Shown: one piece after another, positions 44,344-53,523 of the stretch
Layout: the number at the start of each line of letters is the position of its first letter
How positions within the stretch are numbered: position 1 is the stretch's first letter
DNA from: Aquisediminimonas sp031376385
Lineage (GTDB): Bacteria > Pseudomonadota > Alphaproteobacteria > Sphingomonadales > Sphingomonadaceae
DNA length: 64,000 nucleotides
Direction: 5' to 3'
Assembly (NCBI GenBank): GCA_031376385.1
Contig: JANMDQ010000019.1
Coordinates: 1-64,000 of the forward strand
Notes under the pieces: generated by a model
What the model saw: only the letters and a program-made list of their open reading frames with translations
Told to the model about the DNA's origin: nothing
Databases searched by the model: none
Position numbers and translations under genes: made by a program

Positions 44344-44783
44344 TAAAGCCCCTCCCTTCCAAGGGAGGGGTTGGGGTGGGTGAATGGCACTGAGAATCAA
44401 CAGGATAAGCGGAGACTTTGCCGGCCAAATGCGGAACGAACCGATTGAGCCCGAAAAGCGCCTTTGGCGAAATATTTCAAACTCTCAACTCGGTGGTTTC
44501 AAGTTCTGCCAGCAAACTATCATAGGCACCTATATTTGTGATTTCTCATGCTTATATAATGGGTTAGTCATCGAAATTGATGATCACACACACGATGAAG
44601 ACAGTGACGAAGTGCGAGATCAAATGTTGATGCGTATGGGATATCATGTGCTGCGCTTTTCAAACGTTGATGTGATGCAAAATATGCAGGGCGTTCTGGA
44701 ACGGATTTTGACCGTCGCTCAAAAGCTTCCTGAGCGGAGATATACACCCACCCCAACCCCTCCCTTGGAAGGGAGAGGCTTTA
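44344..44783. mobile_element. cassette of 39-bp inverted repeats around a DUF559 gene
   Basis: The left arm 44344..44382 and right arm 44745..44783 are inverted copies with one mismatch, and each contains CCCTCCCTTCCAAGGGAGGG and GGGGTTGGGGTGGGTG. The DUF559 gene fills the space between them, and its last 14 codons lie in the right arm. The left arm offers a purine-rich site for the nuclease gene, the right arm one for dnaG. It looks like a small mobile unit, but no target duplication could be defined by eye. Confidence 0.7.
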
Positions 44784-44791
44784 AAGAATGA
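44384..44791 (+). CDS. DUF559 putative endonuclease (PD-(D/E)XK, Vsr-like)
   Basis: 135 residues. The DUF559 pattern is clear: EPIEPEKRLWRNI, then FKFCQQTIIGTYICDFSC with the catalytic Asp, LVIEIDDHTH with Glu-x-Asp, and RMGYHVLRFSNVDVM. The family is related to very-short-patch repair nucleases and is often found beside DNA-modifying or mobile elements. The tail TPTPTPPLEGRG is encoded by the flanking repeat. The stop overlaps the dnaG start by 4 bases. Base composition is more AT-rich than dnaG. Confidence 0.88.
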   Translation: MALRINRISGDFAGQMRNEPIEPEKRLWRNISNSQLGGFKFCQQTIIGTYICDFSCLYNGLVIEIDDHTHDEDSDEVRDQMLMRMGYHVLRFSNVDVMQNMQGVLERILTVAQKLPERRYTPTPTPPLEGRGFKE

Positions 44792-46647
44792 CACTCTCCC
44801 CCGCCTGGTTAGACGAACTGCGCAGCCGCACTCTGCTGTCGGGCCTCGTCGGCAAAACGATTAAAATCACAAAAGCAGGCCGCGAGTTTAAGGGGTGCTG
44901 CCCGTTTCACAATGAGAAGACCCCAAGCTTTTACGTCAATGACGATAAAGGCTTTTACCATTGCTTCGGCTGTTCAGCGCACGGGGATGCAATCCGGTGG
45001 ATGACGGATCAGCGGGGGCTGACTTTTATTGATGCGGTCAAGGAACTGGCTGATGCGGCGGGGATGGAAGTGCCAGCGGCGGACCCGCGTGCAGCAGAGC
45101 GGGCAGAGCGCGGGACGGCGCTGTATGACGTCATGACTGCGGCGGCAGACTGGTTTGTGGAGCAATTGAGCGGCGCGGAGGGTAGTGCTGCGCGGGCCTA
45201 TCTCGATAAGCGTGGGCTAACGCCGGAGACGGTGAAGGCATTTGGCATCGGTTATGCGCCAGACAGTCGGGGCAAGCTGAAATCCGCGCTGGCGCGCTTT
45301 GGCGATTCCAAACTGATTGAGGCTGGGATGCTGATATTGGTGGAAGATAAGGATCCTTACGACCGGTTCCGGGGCCGCCTGATGATCCCGATCCGCGATG
45401 CGCGCGGGCGTGTAATTGCCTTTGGTGGGCGGATCCTTGGTGCAGGAGAACCCAAATATCTCAATTCCCCCGACACGCCCCTATTTGACAAGGGCCGCAC
45501 GCTTTACAATTTGGATCGCGCTGGCCCCGAAAGCCGCAAGACAGGCCGCGCGATAGTCGTTGAGGGTTATATGGATGTCATTGCGCTGGCGCAGGGCGGG
45601 ATCAGCGATGCCGTCGCACCACTGGGCACCGCCCTGACCGAGCATCAGCTGGAACGGCTCTGGCGGATGACCGATGCGCCAATGCTGTGTTTTGACGGCG
45701 ATAGTGCCGGGCAAAAGGCCGCAATCCGCGCAATTGGTCGGGCGCTGCCGGGGTTGGCCCCTGCCCGTTCGCTCAAGTTCGTGACGCTGCCGCAGGGGCA
45801 AGACCCCGATGATGTCATCAACAAAAGCGGCAAGGGCGCAATGGACGCGTTGCTGGATGCCGCCGAACCTTTGGTCGAAAAGCTATGGCGGCATGAACTA
45901 GAAGCCGAGCCACTCACCACACCAGAGGTCCGAGCGGGACTCAAACGTCGCCTCAATGACCATGCTAATGCCATCAAAGATGCGGACGTGCGCGAACAAT
46001 ATCGTGCTGAATTTCGGGATCGGTTCGATGCCCTATATGCTCGCAAGTCCCTTCCACCGCGCCAATCCGGTATACAACCGGCAAGTGGCAAAGGCTGGCA
46101 GTCTCGCTATAAACCGCCGGAGCGATCACCAACAGCGGGGACCCATACGATAAGTGGTGGTGGGATTGAACCGAGCTTCGCGCGCGCCATTCTTGCCGGA
46201 TTGCTGCGTCACCCGACAATGATTTTGGCCTGCGGCGAAGCGATTGCCAGCCTGAAATTTGCCGACCGAGAGCTAGAACAGTTGCGCACACTGCTTTTGG
46301 AGGCCGCTTTTGATCATCCAGAGCTTGATTCTGCCGCACTTATCCCCATATGCGACCAATCAGGGCTTGGGGATAATGCCAGAGGTCTGCTTCGCGCAGA
46401 CAGTTTGGCATTTTCGTTCACCAAGTCTGATGCAGATGCGGACGTCGCACGGCGCGATTTGGGCATGGCGGTTGAGGCTTTGGCAGCGCGCCCTGAATTG
46501 GACGCGGCCTTGGCAGCGGCCACCGCCCGATTGGCTGATGTATGGGACGACGCCGGGTTTGCTGAACAGACACGTTTGCTTGAGGCCCGCCGCGCCGCTG
46601 ATGAAAAGCTGGCGGCTCTGGCTGAAGGGGATAGTGGCGACGCTTAG
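44788..46647 (+). CDS. dnaG: DNA primase
   Basis: 619 residues. The CHC2 zinc-binding domain has Cys38, His41, Cys59 and Cys62 (CPFHNEKTPSF and HCFGC). The TOPRIM core shows VVEGYMDVIALAQGG and FDGDSAGQKAA. The C-terminal DnaB-binding part is present. It makes RNA primers for replication. Its start overlaps the DUF559 gene, and its ribosome binding site (AGGGAGAGG) lies in the right inverted repeat of that cassette. rpoD follows after 35 bases. Confidence 0.97.
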   Translation: MTLSPAWLDELRSRTLLSGLVGKTIKITKAGREFKGCCPFHNEKTPSFYVNDDKGFYHCFGCSAHGDAIRWMTDQRGLTFIDAVKELADAAGMEVPAADPRAAERAERGTALYDVMTAAADWFVEQLSGAEGSAARAYLDKRGLTPETVKAFGIGYAPDSRGKLKSALARFGDSKLIEAGMLILVEDKDPYDRFRGRLMIPIRDARGRVIAFGGRILGAGEPKYLNSPDTPLFDKGRTLYNLDRAGPESRKTGRAIVVEGYMDVIALAQGGISDAVAPLGTALTEHQLERLWRMTDAPMLCFDGDSAGQKAAIRAIGRALPGLAPARSLKFVTLPQGQDPDDVINKSGKGAMDALLDAAEPLVEKLWRHELEAEPLTTPEVRAGLKRRLNDHANAIKDADVREQYRAEFRDRFDALYARKSLPPRQSGIQPASGKGWQSRYKPPERSPTAGTHTISGGGIEPSFARAILAGLLRHPTMILACGEAIASLKFADRELEQLRTLLLEAAFDHPELDSAALIPICDQSGLGDNARGLLRADSLAFSFTKSDADADVARRDLGMAVEALAARPELDAALAAATARLADVWDDAGFAEQTRLLEARRAADEKLAALAEGDSGDA

Positions 46648-46682
46648 CAGCGGCGTCGATTGATTGGGGTAAAAGGGTTCAC

Positions 46683-48728
46683 ATGGCCAAAACTGACACA
46701 GACGATACACTCGATCCCAGCGAAGCCGCTGACGCGCCGCTCATTGATTTGAATGATGCAAACGTCAAAAAGCTGCTCACGCGCGCCAAAAAGAAAGGCT
46801 ACATCACGATTGATGAGCTGAACGAGGCGCTGCCGCAGGATCAGATGTCGTCCGAACAGATTGAGGATGTGATGTCCGCGATCAACGAAATGGGCGTCCA
46901 GATCGTTGAAAATGAGGAAGCCGGCGAAGACGGCGAAGAGGCTGAGGCCGAAGAAGAAATCGAAGCCGTTGACGCCGCAGACCCGAACGGCGCGCCTGAA
47001 GTCGAGAAAAAGAAGGAAGTCGTTGACCGCACGGACGATCCCGTGCGCATGTACTTGCGCGAAATGGGTGCGGTTGAACTGCTGTCCCGCGAAGGTGAAA
47101 TTGCCATTGCAAAACGGATTGAGGCTGGCCGTGACACAATGATCCTGGGGCTATGCGAAAGCCCGATCACGTTCAACGCGATCATTGGTTGGTCAACGGC
47201 GCTGAATGAAGGCACGATGCAGCTGCGCGAGATCATGGATTTGGAAGCGATGCTGTCCAAAGACCCCGCGCCTGAAAATTTGACTGATGATGACACAGGT
47301 GACGATGAAATTTCAGAAAAGAACGCAGGCGTTTCGTTCAAGGAAGAAGAAGATGTTGAAGACGAAGCCCCTACTGCTGCTGCGTCAGATGATGAGACTG
47401 ATGAAGAATCGCTCATCGAGCGCCGCATGAAGGCGCAGGCTGAGGAAGAGGATGAGGATAACACTCTCTCGCTTGCTCAGATGGAAGAAACGCTGAAGCC
47501 AATCGCGCTAGAACGGTTCGCCACGATTACAGCGCTTTATAAGAAATTCTCCAAGCTTCAGGCTTCGCGGATGGAGAGCATGTCCGCTGGGCTGTCGTTT
47601 TCAGCCTCTGACGAAAAGAAATATCATAAGCAGCGTGAAGACCTGACTGCTGAAGTCGAAAGCGTTCAATTCCACGCGAACAAGATCGAATATCTTGTTG
47701 ATCAGCTCTACAGCTATAACCGCCGCCTGACTGCGCTTGGCGGCCAGATGCTCCGCCTGGCCGAACGCCATAAAGTGCCGCGCAAGGATTTTCTTGATCG
47801 CTATATGGGGCATGAACTTGACGAGAATTGGCTCGAAACTGTTCAGAACCTTGACAAGAAATGGACGGCCTTTGTTGCCGCAGAATCTGACCCGGTGACG
47901 CGCATTCGCATAGAAATCAGCGAGATCGCACAGGCCAGCGGCATGTCGCTCAGCGAATTCCGCCGCATCGTGAACATGGTGCAAAAGGGCGAGCGTGAAG
48001 CGCGCATCGCCAAGAAGGAAATGGTGGAGGCCAACCTGCGGCTGGTCATTTCCATTGCCAAAAAATACACAAACCGCGGCTTGCAATTCCTTGATCTCAT
48101 TCAAGAAGGCAATATCGGCCTGATGAAAGCGGTCGATAAATTCGAATATCGCCGCGGTTATAAGTTCAGCACCTACGCGACTTGGTGGATCCGCCAGGCG
48201 ATCACGCGCAGCATTGCCGATGAGGCGCGCTCGATCCGCATTCCAGTCCTTATGATCGAAACGATCTTCATGCTGGTGCGCTGTTCAAGGCAGTTTCTGC
48301 ACGAAACTGGCCGCGAACCCACGCCAGAGGAAATGGCAGAGCGTCTCTCCATGCCGCTTGAAAAAGTGCGCAAGGTGATGAAAATTGCCAAGGAGCCAAT
48401 CTCCCTTGAAACGCCGATTGGTGATGAGGAAGACAGCCATCTGGGCGATTTCATCGAAGATAAGAACGCGATCATCCCCGTGGACGCTGCAATCCAGCAG
48501 AATCTTAAGGAAACCGTCACACGCGTGCTCGCTTCCCTCACTCCGCGTGAAGAACGGGTGCTGCGGATGCGGTTTGGCATCGGCATGAATACTGACCACA
48601 CTTTGGAAGAAGTTGGCCAGCAATTCTCTGTGACACGCGAGCGGATCCGCCAGATCGAGGCTAAGGCGCTTCGGAAACTGAAGCATCCATCGCGGTCGCG
48701 GAAAATGCGGAGTTTTCTGGATCAATAG
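46683..48728 (+). CDS. rpoD: RNA polymerase primary sigma factor RpoD
   Basis: 681 residues. Region 1.1 is followed by a long acidic non-conserved region (about residues 190-265), then region 2 (LQFLDLIQEGNIGLMKAVDKFEYRRGYKFSTYATWW, split here as LQFLDLIQEGNIGLM and RRGYKFSTYATWWIRQA), region 3 and region 4.2 (EEVGQQFSVTRERIRQIEAK). It directs RNA polymerase to housekeeping promoters. In region 3.0 the near-invariant RIPVHMIETINKL reads RIPVLMIETIFML, with a further Cys at residue 534. These changes affect residues that contact the extended -10 element and are most unusual. Confidence 0.97.
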   Translation: MAKTDTDDTLDPSEAADAPLIDLNDANVKKLLTRAKKKGYITIDELNEALPQDQMSSEQIEDVMSAINEMGVQIVENEEAGEDGEEAEAEEEIEAVDAADPNGAPEVEKKKEVVDRTDDPVRMYLREMGAVELLSREGEIAIAKRIEAGRDTMILGLCESPITFNAIIGWSTALNEGTMQLREIMDLEAMLSKDPAPENLTDDDTGDDEISEKNAGVSFKEEEDVEDEAPTAAASDDETDEESLIERRMKAQAEEEDEDNTLSLAQMEETLKPIALERFATITALYKKFSKLQASRMESMSAGLSFSASDEKKYHKQREDLTAEVESVQFHANKIEYLVDQLYSYNRRLTALGGQMLRLAERHKVPRKDFLDRYMGHELDENWLETVQNLDKKWTAFVAAESDPVTRIRIEISEIAQASGMSLSEFRRIVNMVQKGEREARIAKKEMVEANLRLVISIAKKYTNRGLQFLDLIQEGNIGLMKAVDKFEYRRGYKFSTYATWWIRQAITRSIADEARSIRIPVLMIETIFMLVRCSRQFLHETGREPTPEEMAERLSMPLEKVRKVMKIAKEPISLETPIGDEEDSHLGDFIEDKNAIIPVDAAIQQNLKETVTRVLASLTPREERVLRMRFGIGMNTDHTLEEVGQQFSVTRERIRQIEAKALRKLKHPSRSRKMRSFLDQ

Positions 48729-48782
48729 GGGTGGCTCGGCTGCGCCGGCCGCAAAGCCAATGTGCTTTACTGGCAAAGCACT

Positions 48783-49106
48783 ATGACGATGCCTCTTTTC
48801 GTGGTGACTTACGAACATCCTGATGAAGCTGGGTGGCAGCGGCATCTGATGCCGCATATCTTCTGGTTGCAGGATCGACTTAAGGACGGCAGCCTCATCG
48901 CCTCGGGGCCGTTCCCCGACGCGGAGAGGAAGGAAGCGATGCTGATCATGACCGCACCTGATCGCACCGCGCTCAACTCCCTAATCGCGACTGATCCCTT
49001 CGCAATTGAAGGCCTTATCGCCAACATGACAGTTCGCTCTTGGGATCCTATTTTTGGGGTGCTTAACGATCGGTCCACGATGCCAGGGCAAATGCAAGGC
49101 GAGTGA
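48783..49106 (+). CDS. YciI-family protein
   Basis: 107 residues from ATG 48783. The pattern RHLMPHIFWLQDRLKDGSLIASGPFPD and DPFAIEGLIANMTVRSW matches the YciI ferredoxin-like fold, with the conserved His and Asp near residues 20-48. Role unknown; some members degrade chlorinated aromatics or act as dimeric enzymes. Single gene after rpoD. Confidence 0.87.
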   Translation: MTMPLFVVTYEHPDEAGWQRHLMPHIFWLQDRLKDGSLIASGPFPDAERKEAMLIMTAPDRTALNSLIATDPFAIEGLIANMTVRSWDPIFGVLNDRSTMPGQMQGE

Positions 49107-49215
49107 GCTTATGCGCCGCCTTTCCGCTTCAACCACCTGCCGGACTTCCAATTCCCACATTTGATTGGCATATTCCTGCTGCACCCCTAACCTGTAAGAG
49201 CAAAGGGGAGCCCAA

Positions 49216-49998
49216 TTGACAATCACCATCCGTCCCATCGCGACAGCAGCTGTGCTTACCCTCTTCTCGATAGGTGCGATCTGGCTCACCTTAAATGCGC
49301 TCGGCCCCAATTGGGCGCTCTATGCTCCGGCCACCTGCACGACAACGCGGTGCTTTTGCGAACTTCCCCGCCCGGGTGCGCTTATCGTGCAACCGGCCAA
49401 CAGCTGGTCAAGCTATGGGTATGCGTTTCTGGGTTTCCTGATGATTGTTTTGGCGCGCGCAAAGGGCTGGGCCTCCGCCTTTCCTCCAATCGCCGCGCAG
49501 ATATTTGGTGCAACGGCCATCTTCGTCGGGCTCGGCTCCGTTCTCCTCCACGCGACATTGACGCTCTGGGGCCAATTTTTTGATGTGATGGGGATGTATC
49601 TGACCAGCGGCTTCATGTTGGTCTGCGCCATCGCACGGTGGCGGAGCCTGTCAGGGCGGCAAGCGGCCATAGTCTATGTGGTGGTCGTGTCGGCGCTCAT
49701 CACTATGTTATACGCTGTGCCAGAGGTTCGGCGGTTTCTATTCGCCGCCGTTCTGGTTGTCGCCATTGCCACCGAACTCAGACTTGCCCGGCCCCGGCGG
49801 AAGCAGGTCAGACTGAGTTATTATCTCAGCGGTATCGCGACCAAAGCAGTTGCCTTCACAATCTGGAACTTAGATCAAAGCGGAACGCTCTGTGCGCCAG
49901 AAAGTCTCCTTCAAGGCCATGCGGTGTGGCATCTTCTCGGCGCGACGTCGCTGTGGCTAACATTCCTCTATTATCGCAGTGAGAAACAGCCCACTTAA
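49216..49998 (+). CDS. ceramidase-like (CREST family) membrane protein
   Basis: 260 residues from a TTG start at 49216, 6 bases after AAAGGGGAG. Seven helices are predicted. Family motifs are CFCELPRPGALIVQPANSWS, the SVLLHATLTLWGQFFDVMGM block with Ser, His and Asp, and LLQGHAVWHLLGA with two His. These residues bind zinc in alkaline ceramidases. Sphingomonads make sphingolipids, which gives such an enzyme a possible substrate (inference). The end overlaps the convergent receptor gene by 4 bases. Confidence 0.8.
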   Translation: MTITIRPIATAAVLTLFSIGAIWLTLNALGPNWALYAPATCTTTRCFCELPRPGALIVQPANSWSSYGYAFLGFLMIVLARAKGWASAFPPIAAQIFGATAIFVGLGSVLLHATLTLWGQFFDVMGMYLTSGFMLVCAIARWRSLSGRQAAIVYVVVVSALITMLYAVPEVRRFLFAAVLVVAIATELRLARPRRKQVRLSYYLSGIATKAVAFTIWNLDQSGTLCAPESLLQGHAVWHLLGATSLWLTFLYYRSEKQPT

Positions 49999-52091
49999 AA
50001 CTTCCCAGAAATCGTTAGCTGAAACCCTGGGTCAATCCGTCGCTCTCGCTTCACGATCTGGCTGACCACTCCACTTGCCCGCGTTACGGTGTAGAGGAAC
50101 CGTTCCCGCGTGAACGGCGTTTGAGTGGCGTTGAAGACTTGCAGTTTCACAGTGCCAACTGACCATTTGCGATATTCGATGAACGCTTCCACATTCTCAC
50201 GCTCCACTTGGCTGCGGAACTGAGTGACGAAATAGGCCTTCCCCGGTGCAGCGACATTCACGGTGAAGCCATAAGCAATGCCGGGCTTTGGCAAATCGTG
50301 GCGAAACTCAAACGTCTGATGCCATTGGGGCCGGAATGACGCGCGACGGTTGAGGCCAGTTACAGGGTCCAGAACACGACTGCCGTGATAATGGCCGGTG
50401 TATTTCAGTTCCATACCGCGCACGCCAAAGGGCTTAGTGAGCCAATCAAACGGCAGCGTGATCTCCAGCTCCGCATTCCAGCGGCGGCTGTTTCCAATAT
50501 TCCCCGCCCCATCGAAAAAGATCAGATTGCCCGCCGCGTCCGTTGCGGAAACAGGCACCAAATCCTGCGTATCACGAAGGAGTTCGTAAGAGCCCAACAG
50601 TTCAATACTGCCGCGATCCATGAATTTGTGGCGAACAAGGGCAGAAAATGTCGTCACTTTTTGCGGCACCAGATCCTGATTACCCGCGTCCACTTGGTTG
50701 CCCTGCCCCAGATCAACTGACGTTGCGAATTCGCCGAAATCCAGTTGGGCGACTTGGTGTTCAGCGCGCAGTTCAACGGTTGTCGCCTTGTCGGCCGTCC
50801 ATGTGGCGACGATGCGGGGTTTGCCAAATTGAAAACTGCGGCTGGCCGCAGAATCCCCGCCCAAACGTAATTTGGAAAATTCAAAAATGACGCCGCTTTC
50901 CAGTTTGAAAGATGGGGTGATGGCCCACACGTCTGACAAAAACGGCTCCAGCCGCGTTTCACGCACCAGGACGGCGCTAGATGAAATGTCGATTGGCGCG
51001 CCGTTAACGGCCTCGCCTCCCACAAACCGCGCATCCAGCCGGTTGTAAGCCAGCTCCGCACCGAACTGAATCTGGTGATCCGCGATGCCAGTCCAGTCAT
51101 TTTGCACGCGCAACACAGCCTCTGACGGGCGGTTGCGGTTGCTGGCTTCGAACAACGTCGTGGTCGCGCTGCGGGTGGTAAATATCCGCGCGATCTGCTG
51201 GTCAGTTTCATGGCTGTACAGCGCGATCAACTTTGTCGTGAGTTTGGGGGCAAGCGCGAGTTCGATATCCCCGCCAATTTCATATTCCACATCATTTTTC
51301 GGTTCGTCTGTGCCCAGCGTTTCTGATCCGATGACTTGGCCCGTAGGCCCTGTAATGATGCCAAGCCGCAAATCCTTGCCATTGCTCCAAGAATATTGGC
51401 CTTTAAGGTTTAACTTCGCGCCGCCAATGCGGGTTTTGATGGCTCCGCCTAAAGTGGCTTCACGATAACTGCTGTCGCCTTCATAAGTACGGCGCTCAAT
51501 CAGCGCGCGGCCGCCGTTAAGGAAATCCTCCGGCCCTGTGGTACGCTGGTGCTCACTATAATAATCGACATTCACTTCGTAAGTTGTGTCACCGCGTTTG
51601 AGCGTCGCGGAGCCACTGCCGATGGGCATTACAGCGCGGCGCAGGCTCTTCGTCAGGCCAATTTCGTAAGTGCCCGTTAGTGCGCTGCCTGACTTACGGA
51701 TGACATTGACGATTTGCCCCTTGCCCTGCGCTTCGCCGTCGCCGCCCGCCTGTTCAGTCAGTTCAATCTGTTCGACTTGGCTGGCCGGAATGCGGGAGAG
51801 GATAGTTTTGATGTTATCGGATTTGGTGGACGGGCGGTCGCCATCGATCAGAACATTGCCAGCATTTTCCCCGAAACCGCGCCGTCCTTCGCTATCGTCT
51901 ATCGAAAAACCAGGGATGCGATCAACCATATCGAGCGCGTTGACGGGGGAGTAGGCGGCGAAAAACTCCGGGCTGAAGCTTCGTTTGCCGCTACCCTCGG
52001 TGGCGGGTGCAGATTGCGCGAAGGCAGCTGCGGGGGTGAGGCTGCCAAGCGCCAATGCCACAGCAGCTATGCGTTTGCGCTTTAACCTCAC
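49995..52091 (-). CDS. TonB-dependent receptor-like outer-membrane protein
   Basis: 698 residues from GTG 52091, with AGGAG 11 bases upstream; the frame runs on to 52166 through a palindromic repeat and that part is unlikely to be real. The signal peptide is IAAVALALGSLTPAAAFAQ. The plug region (ALDMVDRIPGFSIDDSEGRR, then NVLIDGDRPSTKSDNIKTIL) is typical of TonB-dependent receptors, and the rest is a beta-barrel ending in FQLTISGKF. Substrate unknown; no neighbouring transporter gives a hint. Confidence 0.88.
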   Translation of the reverse strand: MRLKRKRIAAVALALGSLTPAAAFAQSAPATEGSGKRSFSPEFFAAYSPVNALDMVDRIPGFSIDDSEGRRGFGENAGNVLIDGDRPSTKSDNIKTILSRIPASQVEQIELTEQAGGDGEAQGKGQIVNVIRKSGSALTGTYEIGLTKSLRRAVMPIGSGSATLKRGDTTYEVNVDYYSEHQRTTGPEDFLNGGRALIERRTYEGDSSYREATLGGAIKTRIGGAKLNLKGQYSWSNGKDLRLGIITGPTGQVIGSETLGTDEPKNDVEYEIGGDIELALAPKLTTKLIALYSHETDQQIARIFTTRSATTTLFEASNRNRPSEAVLRVQNDWTGIADHQIQFGAELAYNRLDARFVGGEAVNGAPIDISSSAVLVRETRLEPFLSDVWAITPSFKLESGVIFEFSKLRLGGDSAASRSFQFGKPRIVATWTADKATTVELRAEHQVAQLDFGEFATSVDLGQGNQVDAGNQDLVPQKVTTFSALVRHKFMDRGSIELLGSYELLRDTQDLVPVSATDAAGNLIFFDGAGNIGNSRRWNAELEITLPFDWLTKPFGVRGMELKYTGHYHGSRVLDPVTGLNRRASFRPQWHQTFEFRHDLPKPGIAYGFTVNVAAPGKAYFVTQFRSQVERENVEAFIEYRKWSVGTVKLQVFNATQTPFTRERFLYTVTRASGVVSQIVKRERRIDPGFQLTISGKF

Positions 52092-52114
52092 GGCGTTGTA
52101 CTCTCCTGCATTTT

Positions 52115-52144
52115 CGTCATTGCTGCGCTTCGCTCGCAATGACG
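52115..52144. repeat. short palindrome, CGTCATTGC class
   Basis: CGTCATTGC and its complement GCAATGACG bound the inner TGCGCTTCGCTC. It is a half-size copy of the class at 15689..15770 and lies in the leader of the receptor gene. Confidence 0.75.
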
Positions 52145-52303
52145 ACTTCTCGCTAAGGACTGCCAATCTTTAACCCACCTACCCTTCGCCCAAAAGGCGT
52201 GGAGATTCGATGAACGCCTTTCGACAAAAGCGGCTTGCACCTGCGCGGCTTGCCACGTAACGCGGAAGGCTACTTGCCGTTAACGTCAACTGAAAGGCCC
52301 CCG

Positions 52304-53146
52304 ATGCGCTTTACTGGCACCAAAGATTATGTTGCAACTGATGATTTGAAAGTTGCTGTGAACGCCTCTGCAACGCTGCGGCGGCCTCTTCTCGTGAAGG
52401 GCGAACCCGGCACGGGCAAGACTGTGCTGGCCGAAGAAATCGCCAAAGCGATGGGCGCGCCGCTCATCACTTGGAATATCAAATCGACCACCAAAGCACA
52501 CCAAGGCCTCTATGAATATGACGCTGTGGCGCGGCTGCGCGACGGTCAGCTTGGCGATGAACGCGTGCATGACATCAAAAACTACATCCGCAAAGGCAAG
52601 CTTTGGGAGGCGTTTACATCGCCTGTTCTCCCCGTCCTCTTGATCGACGAAATCGATAAAGCTGACATCGAATTTCCGAACGATCTGTTGCAGGAACTCG
52701 ACCGGATGAGCTTCGACGTTTACGAAACGCATGAGACGATTACGGCCAAAGAGCGCCCCATCATCATTATTACGTCCAACAATGAAAAGGAACTGCCCGA
52801 TGCGTTCCTGCGTCGTTGTTTCTTCCATTACATCAAATTCCCCGACCGCGACACGATGCAGGCGATCATCGACGTCCATTTTCCGGGCATCCAGAAAATT
52901 CTTGTGAAGAAGGCGATGGATATCTTTTATGACATCCGTGAAGTGCCGGGCCTAAAGAAAAAGCCGTCCACCAGCGAGTTGATCGACTGGCTGAAGCTTT
53001 TGCTGGCCGAAGACATGCCCCTAGACGTCCTCCAGAACCGAGACCCCAGCAAAGCCATTCCGCCCCTCCACGGTGCGCTGCTGAAGAATGAGCAGGATGT
53101 GATGCTGTTTGAGCGGCTAGCGTTTATGGCACGGCGGCAGGGGTAG
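52304..53146 (+). CDS. MoxR-type AAA+ ATPase
   Basis: 280 residues from ATG 52304; the open frame reaches 52235 but lacks a start signal. Walker A is GEPGTGKT (residues 33-40), Walker B LLIDEIDKAD, and sensor 1 IIITSNNEKELPDAFLRRCF. MoxR ATPases act as chaperones with a vWA-domain partner, encoded here two genes downstream. The target is not evident. Confidence 0.93.
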   Translation: MRFTGTKDYVATDDLKVAVNASATLRRPLLVKGEPGTGKTVLAEEIAKAMGAPLITWNIKSTTKAHQGLYEYDAVARLRDGQLGDERVHDIKNYIRKGKLWEAFTSPVLPVLLIDEIDKADIEFPNDLLQELDRMSFDVYETHETITAKERPIIIITSNNEKELPDAFLRRCFFHYIKFPDRDTMQAIIDVHFPGIQKILVKKAMDIFYDIREVPGLKKKPSTSELIDWLKLLLAEDMPLDVLQNRDPSKAIPPLHGALLKNEQDVMLFERLAFMARRQG

Positions 53147-53148
53147 GC

Positions 53149-53523
53149 GTGCGCGCGCTGCTGCCTTTGACCTTGTTGTTTGGCGCAGCGTCAGCCCCGG
53201 CCCATGTCCCTAAGGCAAAGCAGCCGACGATCCCCAAATATGTTTGGGGCGAATGGCGTGAAGATAATCGCTCCCAATGCGGCAGCACGGATGTGGGGAA
53301 CAGGATCCTCTTTGGGGCCCGTCTCTGGGATATGCAGGGAACATCCTTTGCGATCAGCTCTCTCAAATTTCGGGGGCGGAACAGTTTTTCGGTCTACACT
53401 AAAGCGTCGAAGTACGGATCGCCTTTTGCCAGTTTTGATTATGATGCCAAAACTGACACTTTAATTCGGGACTCAGAGGTCTCTGTTTACCGCTGCCCCA
53501 CTGTCGTGAAGAAAGCGCCCTGA
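53149..53523 (+). CDS. small exported protein of unknown function
   Basis: 124 residues, GTG start 2 bases after the ATPase stop. Residues 1-19 form a signal peptide (LLPLTLLFGAASAPAHV). Two Cys (RSQCGS and VYRCPT) may form a disulfide. No family recognised. It overlaps the next start by one base, and its place between the MoxR and vWA genes suggests co-expression rather than a shared task. Confidence 0.7.
   Translation: MRALLPLTLLFGAASAPAHVPKAKQPTIPKYVWGEWREDNRSQCGSTDVGNRILFGARLWDMQGTSFAISSLKFRGRNSFSVYTKASKYGSPFASFDYDAKTDTLIRDSEVSVYRCPTVVKKAP

Noticed and set aside
52092..52166. N-terminal extension of the TonB-dependent receptor
   Set aside because: These 25 codons run through a palindromic repeat; the GTG at 52091 has a good upstream AGGAG and gives a proper signal peptide.
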